Origin: JBAWAP01 sp049589355
Lineage (GTDB): Bacteria; Chloroflexota; Anaerolineae; VGOG01
DNA: 7,839 nucleotides
Direction: 5' to 3'
Assembly (NCBI GenBank): GCA_049589355.1
Contig: JBAWAP010000145.1
Location: 1-7,839, forward strand
The notes under the pieces are model-generated. The model was not told the origin of the DNA and did no database searches. It saw only the letters and a program-made list of their open reading frames with translations. A program made the position numbers and the translations under genes. This document shows, piece by piece, positions 1 through 5,469 of this stretch; position 1 is the stretch's first letter; each line of letters begins with the position of its first letter.

Positions 1-391
1 GCCACACCTGGCCTGACACCGATATGCGCACCTCCCCCCGTGTGAGCACCCTGAGGCCGTCCACGTTGACCATGTACGGACGCGCCTTGGTGGACCGCAC
101 GGTGAGGCGGCGAACGGTCCTCACCACGGCACCGTAGCTCTCGGGCTCGTCAAGGATCGTGCCACGCCGCGCCGCCCTGATCTGTCGCAGCGCTTGGCGG
201 AGCCCCCTGTAGCGCAGGGCGATGACGCGGAATGATCCGCTTCCTAGAGGTAGCCCCCGGCCCAGAGGGAACTCAGGGCCCAGGTCGCCGTTCAGCACCA
301 GCACAGCGCCCCAGGTTTCCGGTGGGATGTGGTGATCGTCCAGCGTCAGGGACATCGGGGGCACGCGGCCGAAGAGGCGCTGCAGTTGCCA
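1..391 (-). pseudogene. In-frame continuation of the diacylglycerol-kinase-like domain beyond the internal stop (partial at window edge)
   Basis: Reading on past TGA 392-394 in the same frame gives 130 codons (391 down to 2) with no further stop. They begin WQLQRLFGR and contain VLVLNGDLGPEF, GRGLPLGSGSFRVIALR, LRQALRQIRA and, near the edge, VNVDGLRV followed by GEVRISVSG. This is the order expected of the C-terminal beta-sandwich half of YegS/LCB5-type kinases: a G-rich strand after the membrane-facing helices, then a short helix, then the late 'v.vDGE' strand. It is therefore the missing half of the domain begun in 392-1825, not an unrelated gene. No start codon with an RBS lies just after the stop; the first in-frame candidates are GTG 362-364 and ATG 353-355, both without a Shine-Dalgarno. 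I read it as a nonsense-interrupted gene or a sequencing/assembly error. The true 3' end lies outside the window. Confidence 0.65.
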
Positions 392-1825
392 TCACCCCGT
401 TGCCAGGGCCAGGCCGACGAAGAAGGGACCCAGGTCGCCCAGGAGCGATCCCAGGACGCCCTTGTAGACTTTGATCAGGCGGCTCTCGGTGAAACGCGGC
501 ACCTCGCCGAACACCCCCATGCCGCCGAAGCCCACCAGGTGCCGGCGCTGTACCTGGCCGTCGGGTTCGGTCGTCTCCACAGCCAGGATGTCAGCCTGGA
601 CACGGTGGCCAGCTTCGATACCCTCGACGATGGCCTCTGCCGCAGCGGGGAGCTGGTCCGGGATGCCCAGCACCTTGCCGATCAGGTCGGCGGAGCCCTT
701 GCGCAGAAAGGCCAGGTGGAGGTCCGAGGGCACAGTGTCACCCAGGTGGGCCCCCTCCAGCACCGCGTTGAACGTGCCGGCGCCGCCCGCCGATACGATG
801 GTGCGACCGCCCCCGGCCACGATTGTGTGTGCGATCGCTCGCGCCTCGGCATGGCTGTCGGCCGTGTGGACGCGCACCGGCCGCGACGTCCATGACTGGA
901 ACTCCGGCCCGATCCGCTGCACCTTGCGCTGGTCCTGAATCGAACCGGACATGGTGGTGGCGATCACTTCGATGGTGTCGATGTTGGGCCTAGACTTCGG
1001 CGAGCCCCTCGGCCTGAGCTCGGGACGAAGGCTCAGTCGAGCCGCCAGGACGCGCTCCAGCACGCCGTCCGCGACGATCTGCACCGCCTCCTCCAGAGAC
1101 ATCTGGTCAACACGAATCCTGGTCACCGGGATGCCGCGCCGCTCCTGGAAGAGGTCGCAGACCCGCGCATAGCCACGGCCCAACTCACCGAGTAAGGTCT
1201 CGGTCTCGTGCACCTGAAGGGGCTTGCCACGTGCGCGGATACGGGCCATGGCCACGGCGGGGTCGAGATCGAGGAGGAAGATCAGATCCGGGGGTTTGAA
1301 GCGACCCAGCCGCAGCAGATTGAGCAGCGCCAACGGCCACGCTCGATGCAGGTAGCGGGGCAACTCGCGGAGCGGAATCGTCTCCTCCCCCGCCAGATAA
1401 CGAAGCGCCTGGTAGAGCTCCTCATCATCGCCGAGCAAGTCTTCCTTGTAGAAGTGGGCCACGGACCAGGCGGCGCAGTTGACGAGAGGTTGACCGTCAG
1501 TAAGAATGGCGTCCGGTGGATCATGTGTGGTCACGTATTCACGAATGCGTGTCCGCTCGGTGAGCTCGACAAACTTCAGGTTCTTGTAGAGGCGCTGCCA
1601 ACGGAGACCCTTGGCGAAGCGGCCGATGATCTGGGCGGAGCGGGAGAGCGGGATGTCCAGGCGCTCCCTGAGCGGCTCGTCCGGTCCGCCGCTCAACACC
1701 TGATCGCCGATGCCCACCACTCGGATGCGGTCGGCCAGTGTGTAAAGCGCACCACGAAAGGTGGAGCTCTTGCCGCATCCGTCCATGCCCACGATGGAAG
1801 CGACGAGGGGCTTTCTTGTGATCAT
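392..1825 (-). CDS. Thymidylate-kinase-like P-loop domain fused to a diacylglycerol-kinase-like domain (ends at a premature TGA)
   Basis: A 477-codon frame from ATG (1823-1825), preceded by a modest purine-rich RBS (AAAGGGGAT about 5 nt upstream). Residues 1-260 look like a dTMP-kinase-type nucleoside monophosphate kinase: Walker A GMDGCGKS at 13-20, the core strand PDLIFLLDLDP at 179-189, then an Arg-rich lid (ARIRARGK). The usual DR(Y/F/H) substrate motif is replaced by TDGQ at 109-112. Residues about 283-477 resemble the YegS/LCB5/DgkB lipid-kinase catalytic domain: IEVIATTMSG, then GGAGTFNAVLEG (347-358) where the family has GGDGT, then GSADLIGKVLGIP (377-389) where it has GTxNDFAxxLGIP. 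Both altered sites are usually acidic or metal/ATP-linked, so kinase activity is uncertain. The frame stops at TGA 392-394, but lipid-kinase homology continues in the same frame, so the product is probably truncated. It lies 87 nt downstream of the DUF2157 gene with no clear promoter or terminator between, suggesting one operon. The substrates of both domains are unknown. Confidence 0.72.
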   Translation of the reverse strand: MITRKPLVASIVGMDGCGKSSTFRGALYTLADRIRVVGIGDQVLSGGPDEPLRERLDIPLSRSAQIIGRFAKGLRWQRLYKNLKFVELTERTRIREYVTTHDPPDAILTDGQPLVNCAAWSVAHFYKEDLLGDDEELYQALRYLAGEETIPLRELPRYLHRAWPLALLNLLRLGRFKPPDLIFLLDLDPAVAMARIRARGKPLQVHETETLLGELGRGYARVCDLFQERRGIPVTRIRVDQMSLEEAVQIVADGVLERVLAARLSLRPELRPRGSPKSRPNIDTIEVIATTMSGSIQDQRKVQRIGPEFQSWTSRPVRVHTADSHAEARAIAHTIVAGGGRTIVSAGGAGTFNAVLEGAHLGDTVPSDLHLAFLRKGSADLIGKVLGIPDQLPAAAEAIVEGIEAGHRVQADILAVETTEPDGQVQRRHLVGFGGMGVFGEVPRFTESRLIKVYKGVLGSLLGDLGPFFVGLALATG

Positions 1826-1912
1826 GCGATCCCCTTTCTCTTCAGTGGTATGCTGAACCGTTGCCCTATCTGAGAAACGGCACTAGATCGGCGGCCTTAT
1901 TAGCGACGCACC

Positions 1913-2884
1913 TCAGGTCCTAGTCAGGCGGCGGCGCAGCCGGTCGACGCCAAGTCCAATGGCGATGAAGGCTACACCTGTGATCAGCAACACCACCGGC
2001 AGCCCCAGTTGTTCTTCGAAATAGTCGAAGTTGATCAGCGTAATGCCCAGACACAGCCAGAAGGCGCCGCTAAAGAGCAAGGCCCGCGACTGCCGAGCCA
2101 CGCTCCAGGCGATGAAGATCAGGCTCTCGATCACTAACAGCGCGTCCCAGGCTAGCAACGGACGCTCACCCTCTCGACTCAGGGCGAGGGCCGCAACCAG
2201 ACAGGACCAGGCGCCGAAGAGGTTGAAGAGCCCGATAAGGCTCCCTTTCTCCCGCCGGCGGGCTACCTCGGCGCCGGCCAACTGGACGGCTCCTACCACC
2301 AGCCAGGGGAGATAAAGGGCCCACCGGATCTCCCCCCAGGTCACTGCGACCACAGAACTGACGCCGACGGCAACGACCCAAGCCAGGGTCCCAACGACCA
2401 GCCCCTGCGGTAGGCCAGGCAGGAGCAGGAGCGCGATAACCGCCAGCGGCAGCGCACCCAGGCTGGCCCATAACTGGAGCCATTCCCCTTTCAGATCAAG
2501 CCCCGGCCATTCTATGAGAGTCACCCCGATCAGGATGGCGGTCAGCCAGGCGGCCACCATCCAGGAGGCCTGAGCGCCGCGCTTCAGGAGCGCTCCCTCG
2601 CGGCGGCGCAATGCCTCTCCCACAGCCCATAGGATCAGGGTAGCCACCGCCATGACGACCACATGGCCCAGCCAGCGAAGATCGGCCCACACCACTTGCA
2701 GTCCGAAGGCCCCCGCCATCAGCACGAACAAGCCCCCGATGTAGAGGAATATCTCCCGTGGGGATACGCGGCGCCTTTCCGCTAGGGCCTCATATGCGCT
2801 GATCGACTCCGCCTGCTCGGGAGAGATCAGCCCTTCCTCCAGCCACTCTTCGATCTTGCTCAATAGAGAGTCCTGCTTAGCCAT
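1913..2884 (-). CDS. DUF2157-family polytopic membrane protein
   Basis: A 323-codon gene starting at ATG 2882-2884, six nt after a strong Shine-Dalgarno, and ending in TGA. The N-terminal 40 residues are a soluble helical segment (IEEWLEEGLISPEQAESISA at 11-30) typical of DUF2157 proteins. About ten hydrophobic helices follow, roughly at 45-64, 71-91, 107-127, 135-155, 160-181, 187-205, 217-236, 245-263, 268-285 and 295-313, then a short basic tail (DRLRRRLTRT) that should face the cytoplasm. DUF2157 members are predicted inner-membrane proteins with no established biochemical role, and I assign none. The gene lies just downstream of the sensor's terminator and 87 nt upstream of the fused kinase on the same strand, so it is probably the first gene of a two-gene unit. 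Length and topology look complete. Family assignment is from sequence pattern. Confidence 0.83.
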   Translation of the reverse strand: MAKQDSLLSKIEEWLEEGLISPEQAESISAYEALAERRRVSPREIFLYIGGLFVLMAGAFGLQVVWADLRWLGHVVVMAVATLILWAVGEALRRREGALLKRGAQASWMVAAWLTAILIGVTLIEWPGLDLKGEWLQLWASLGALPLAVIALLLLPGLPQGLVVGTLAWVVAVGVSSVVAVTWGEIRWALYLPWLVVGAVQLAGAEVARRREKGSLIGLFNLFGAWSCLVAALALSREGERPLLAWDALLVIESLIFIAWSVARQSRALLFSGAFWLCLGITLINFDYFEEQLGLPVVLLITGVAFIAIGLGVDRLRRRLTRT

Positions 2885-2888
2885 TGTG

Positions 2889-2898
2889 CTCCTCCTTT
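2889..2898 (-). promoter_or_regulatory. Strong ribosome binding site of the DUF2157 gene
   Basis: On the minus strand the sequence AAAGGAGGAG ends four nt before the ATG, and its GGAGG core lies six nt before it. This is near-perfect anti-Shine-Dalgarno complementarity and fixes the start at 2884. Confidence 0.85.
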
Positions 2899-2904
2899 CT
2901 TTCT

Positions 2905-2951
2905 AAAAAAAGCTGCCCCTTTGCGTCTATATTAAACCACAAAGGGGCTGC
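2905..2951 (-). terminator. Intrinsic terminator downstream of the membrane sensor gene
   Basis: Read on the minus strand, GCAGCCCCTTTG (2951-2940) pairs with CAAAGGGGCAGC (2923-2912) with a single A:A mismatch. The loop is 16 nt and a run of seven T (2911-2905) follows directly. It starts about 40 nt after the sensor's TAG stop (2994-2996), so it should end that transcript before the DUF2157 gene. The outer 9-bp arms GCCCCTTTG/CAAAGGGGC are perfect. Confidence 0.8.
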
Positions 2952-2954
2952 CAT
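2926..2954 (-). promoter_or_regulatory. Possible promoter of the DUF2157 gene, inside the terminator loop
   Basis: On the minus strand ATGGCA (2954-2949, 4 of 6 matches to TTGACA), a 17-nt spacer and TATAGA (2931-2926, 5 of 6 matches to TATAAT) lie upstream of the DUF2157 RBS. The -10 element sits in the loop of the sensor's terminator and the -35 in its 5' arm. The -35 is weak and the A/T-rich loop could match by chance, so this is tentative. Confidence 0.35.
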
Positions 2955-2993
2955 TACAAGAGCAAAAGCTGCCAAAAACTGCCAATCGAAGCG

Positions 2994-4856
2994 CTAAACC
3001 TGGGTCCTTCGCTGGACTTCCCCCTCCATCTCTTCCAACGCCCTGGCTACCCCTCGGACGGCGCGGCGGCGGGCGCGGTTGAAGGTCCCTTCGCCGACGT
3101 AGAGCTTGGCCATGATGTCGCGGTTGAGCTTCCCCAACACGTAGGAATCGTGCAGGATGACGTATTGGTGCCACTCGCGGGTGGGGGGCGAGGGCTGTGG
3201 GCCGGGCGGCTTTAGCTTTTCGAGGGCAGTTGTCAGCACTTCCTGCAAAGCCTTGCCTCGGTCAAGGTGGGTGATGAAAGCGCCTTCTTGGATATCGAGG
3301 TGTGCCTGGACGATACTAAGCTGAGCCAGCTTATGCTCTCCCAGATAAGGGTAATCGTACAGATGCCGCAGGGCGTCCTCAACCAGGGAGATCACCTCCC
3401 TCTCGCTCACCCCCTCCAGAATCGGTGGCTTTGACTCCAGCACCTCTTGCATCCTAAGCCTTAGCTCACTCTCCCGCTCACGAAACTCCGTTACTAGGGT
3501 ATCTATCTGGCGCACGTTTTTCTCCTGCAGATGGACGCTGTGCACCACGCCGGCCACCCTCTCTGCCAGGTCCTCCAGCAAGTCAAAGTCGTCCTCGGTG
3601 TAGCTGATCCCCATCGTCTTCGGGCCCAGAACGACGGCCCCTATTTGTTTGCTGCCATACTGCATGGGAATCAGCAGGGGTGTGCCTTCGAGCTTCGGGA
3701 ATCCCGGGGGAGGGGACAGAGCAGTTATCTCGTCCGCAGCTAGCACCTCGGTGGCGACACGAGCGCTGCGAAGGTCCGTCGGGTGGGCAGCGACTACGAC
3801 GAAGTCGTCCGCCTCTCGTAAGGCAATAAAGCCCTTGCTGGCCTCCAGGGATCGGCAAAGGGTCTGGATGATGAGCTGAAGTTGGCCTGGCAGGTCATGG
3901 CCAGGGGCAGCCTCGCGGGCGAAATCCCGCAGGTTGGCCCTCACCTCTCGGTACTGCTTTCGATAGAAGAGCCGGTCCAGGTAGGTTCGAGCCCAATCGT
4001 AAAGAGAGTGGGAGATGATGGCCAGTATAATGACGAAGATGAAAGCGATGAAGGGGACGCCGTAAACGACGTAGGAGATGAAGGTGACCAGCAGGTAGAA
4101 GCTAGTTACCAGGCCGATGGCCAGGAAGGTGTAAAGGAAGTCCAGCCCGATGGCCCGCCCCTCGATCAAAGCGTTGTAGCGGGCCACCCCATAGCCAAGG
4201 AGAGCCACCCCCGCACCCAGGCTGATGTTGCTTATTACTGTAGGTGTGTCCAGCCCGAGCCAGGTGGAAAGAGTCGTATATATCGCGCTGAAGATCGCTA
4301 GCGATGTGGCGCACAATAGGGTGGCGAATTGCTGTTGGATGGGCGGACTCTTGGCCTGTTTCCAGCTCAGGCGGAGGTTGTAGAGCGAAAGGGCGGGGAC
4401 CGTGATCAGAAATAGGCCGAAGAGGAGATAGAGGGAGCCGGGACGCTGGGCGCTGTTGTAGATGGCCGGTTTCATGGTCGCGCCAGCGAACACCCAAGGG
4501 GTATACGCTTCCATGGCCACGAAGTTCAGGGTCAGCAAATAAACGAGGATGACCAGCGGACGCTGTTTTCTAGCCAGCCTGCTTGGTAGGAAGGAAGCAC
4601 TCAAGTGGAACCAGAGAGGAACTGCGAGGGCGACACTCCACCCCCACCACCAGGGCAGAGTGCCCTCCTCCGGCGAGATGTTGATGTAGGTCAAGCTGTT
4701 CAGGAAGGAGCCGGAGAGGGACCAGAGGGTGCCGCTGGCCAGCCAAGAGACCCTGCTGCGCGGGCTGCGGGTGACGATGTAGAAGCCCAGCCACAGGGAG
4801 AGGGCCAGGCAGATGAAGTTGATGAGGGAAGTTAGGGTGAATAGGAAAGGTTCCAC
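2994..4856 (-). CDS. Membrane sensor protein: multi-TM input domain, GAF domain and C-terminal HTH-like segment, no kinase core
   Basis: A 620-codon gene with a GTG start (4854-4856), the only usable in-frame start after an upstream stop; the first hydrophobic helix begins at once, but no good Shine-Dalgarno precedes it. About nine membrane helices lie between residues 5 and 283, laid out like the 7TM-type N-terminus of sensor histidine kinases, followed by the juxtamembrane signature DRLFYRKQY (294-302). A GAF-like domain spans about 320-440 (LEASKGFIALREADDFVVVA, then GTPLLIPMQYGSKQIGAVVL). A helical, coiled-coil-prone stretch (445-475) and an uncharacterised block (480-545, with DALRHLYDYPYLGEHKLAQL) follow. 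The end (561-610) reads NRDIMAKLYVGEGTFNRARR, resembling a sigma-region-4/LuxR-like helix-turn-helix. No His phosphoacceptor motif or N/G1/G2 ATPase box is present. I infer a membrane-anchored sensor acting on DNA or a partner protein, not a histidine kinase. It is divergent from the nucleotidyltransferase-RNA ligase genes. Confidence 0.72.
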   Translation of the reverse strand: MEPFLFTLTSLINFICLALSLWLGFYIVTRSPRSRVSWLASGTLWSLSGSFLNSLTYINISPEEGTLPWWWGWSVALAVPLWFHLSASFLPSRLARKQRPLVILVYLLTLNFVAMEAYTPWVFAGATMKPAIYNSAQRPGSLYLLFGLFLITVPALSLYNLRLSWKQAKSPPIQQQFATLLCATSLAIFSAIYTTLSTWLGLDTPTVISNISLGAGVALLGYGVARYNALIEGRAIGLDFLYTFLAIGLVTSFYLLVTFISYVVYGVPFIAFIFVIILAIISHSLYDWARTYLDRLFYRKQYREVRANLRDFAREAAPGHDLPGQLQLIIQTLCRSLEASKGFIALREADDFVVVAAHPTDLRSARVATEVLAADEITALSPPPGFPKLEGTPLLIPMQYGSKQIGAVVLGPKTMGISYTEDDFDLLEDLAERVAGVVHSVHLQEKNVRQIDTLVTEFRERESELRLRMQEVLESKPPILEGVSEREVISLVEDALRHLYDYPYLGEHKLAQLSIVQAHLDIQEGAFITHLDRGKALQEVLTTALEKLKPPGPQPSPPTREWHQYVILHDSYVLGKLNRDIMAKLYVGEGTFNRARRRAVRGVARALEEMEGEVQRRTQV

Positions 4857-4904
4857 TTTTCATAACCACAAGGCACCAATGCTCACCTCAGAAGGTCAAG
4901 TGGT

Positions 4905-4933
4905 ACTATATCACGGAAGCGTCTCTTTGTCAA
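4905..4933 (-). promoter_or_regulatory. Sigma-70-type promoter for the membrane sensor gene
   Basis: On the minus strand TTGACA (4933-4928, 6 of 6), a spacer of exactly 17 nt and TATAGT (4910-4905, 5 of 6) precede the sensor gene. The predicted start near 4898 gives a 5' leader of about 40 nt. The -35 overlaps that of the opposite promoter at 4927-4932. Confidence 0.78.
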
Positions 4934-4955
4934 CCTCACTGAAAAATGGTATAAT
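4927..4955 (+). promoter_or_regulatory. Sigma-70-type promoter for the nucleotidyltransferase-RNA ligase operon
   Basis: TTGTCA (4927-4932, 5 of 6), a 17-nt spacer and TATAAT (4950-4955, 6 of 6) give a near-consensus promoter. Transcription should start near 4962, leaving a leader of about 110 nt before the ATG at 5073. The leader contains CACCTGT (about 4990) and its complement ACAGGTG (about 5028), a possible weak long-loop stem. The -35 is shared in overlap with the divergent sensor promoter. Confidence 0.82.
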
Positions 4956-5056
4956 CTCTGGAGAAAGGTTTAGCTGACGTCTTCGCCTGCACCTGTCTCA
5001 CCGATGCGCTGGGGACGCCCTGGTTTTCACAGGTGGCTATTGACTTGTGGGACCTG

Positions 5057-5077
5057 GAATGGAGAATGAGGAATGGA
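5057..5077 (+). repeat. Three heptanucleotide repeats across the start of the nucleotidyltransferase gene
   Basis: GAATGGA, GAATGAG and GAATGGA follow one another without gaps. Each carries an ATG, at 5059, 5066 and 5073, in three different frames. Only the 5073 ATG opens the nucleotidyltransferase frame. The GGAG at 5061-5064, eight nt before this ATG, is its Shine-Dalgarno and is made by the junction of the first two units. Confidence 0.6.
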
Positions 5078-5414
5078 TAAATCGAAAACGAGCAAGATAC
5101 CGACGCCGACACTTGAGGAAATGGTGACTCGGATTGTGGCGCATTTTCACCCCCTGCAGCTCATCCTGTTTGGCTCGCACGCTCGCGGTGAGGCGCGAGA
5201 GGACAGCGATTTCGACTTGCTGATCATCGCCCCCTCGAGTGAGCCGCGATGGCGCCGCACTGTACCAGTCTATCGTCTGCTGGCTGGTTTGGGTGTTCCC
5301 AAAGACATTGTATGGTGGACGCCAGAAGAGATTGCGGAGTGGCGTGATGTGAAATCGTATCTCATCCACAGAGCTTTGCGGGAAGGGAAGGTGCTTTATG
5401 AAAAGGCCGCCTGA
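5073..5414 (+). CDS. MNT-type minimal nucleotidyltransferase
   Basis: A complete 113-residue protein with ATG at 5073 and GGAG eight nt upstream. The polymerase-beta-fold nucleotidyltransferase signature is clear: LILFGSHARGEAREDSDFDL (30-49) carries G34-S35 and the two metal-binding aspartates D46 and D48, and VPKDIVWWTPEE (75-86) supplies the likely third carboxylate, D78. Small proteins of this kind are usually paired with a HEPN partner in toxin-antitoxin modules; in the studied HEPN/MNT pairs the MNT protein adds AMP to the HEPN toxin. Here no full HEPN gene follows. Instead a 23-codon ORF begins inside the 3' end of this gene at 5398, then an RNA ligase gene. All catalytic residues are present, so an active enzyme is likely; its target is unknown. 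Transcription is probably from the promoter at 4927-4955. A stand-alone antitoxin or an RNA-modifying nucleotidyltransferase are alternatives. Confidence 0.87.
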   Translation: MDKSKTSKIPTPTLEEMVTRIVAHFHPLQLILFGSHARGEAREDSDFDLLIIAPSSEPRWRRTVPVYRLLAGLGVPKDIVWWTPEEIAEWRDVKSYLIHRALREGKVLYEKAA

Positions 5415-5469
5415 GCAGCAATATCGTCTACACAGCGTAGTGAGCTCCAAAAACTGGACACATCTATGA
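5398..5469 (+). CDS. 23-codon ORF linking the nucleotidyltransferase and RNA ligase genes (possible HEPN remnant or coupling peptide)
   Basis: ATG 5398-5400 opens a frame beginning MKRPPEQQYRLHSVV and ending at TGA 5467-5469. It overlaps the last 17 nt of the nucleotidyltransferase gene and ends in an ATGA overlap with the RNA ligase start (5466). A good Shine-Dalgarno (GGAAGG/AAGGTG) sits 4-7 nt before the ATG, whereas the RNA ligase start has none. This is the position where a HEPN gene normally starts after its MNT gene. It could be a leftover HEPN N-terminus, a translated coupling peptide for the ligase, or chance. I recognise no domain in it. Confidence 0.4.
   Translation: MKRPPEQQYRLHSVVSSKNWTHL

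Noticed and set aside
392..394. TGA read as tryptophan, glycine or selenocysteine
   Set aside because: Other genes in the window end normally with TGA, which argues against code change, and no convincing SECIS hairpin was seen just downstream. A conserved-TGA check would be needed to reopen this.
1841..1857. Inverted repeat TTCAG-7 nt-CTGAA upstream of the fused kinase gene
   Set aside because: Arms of only five bases, no T-run and no promoter elements around it; too short to call an operator or terminator. Otherwise the 1826-1912 gap holds only the kinase RBS.
1208..1873. A 221-codon plus-strand open frame opposite the fused kinase gene
   Set aside because: It mirrors a gene with clear domain motifs on the other strand, has no recognisable domain, and results from GC-rich codon use.
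2994..4856. Annotation as a sensor histidine kinase
   Set aside because: The N-terminal half fits, but no phosphoacceptor histidine box or N, G1 or G2 ATP-binding motif occurs in residues 440-620.
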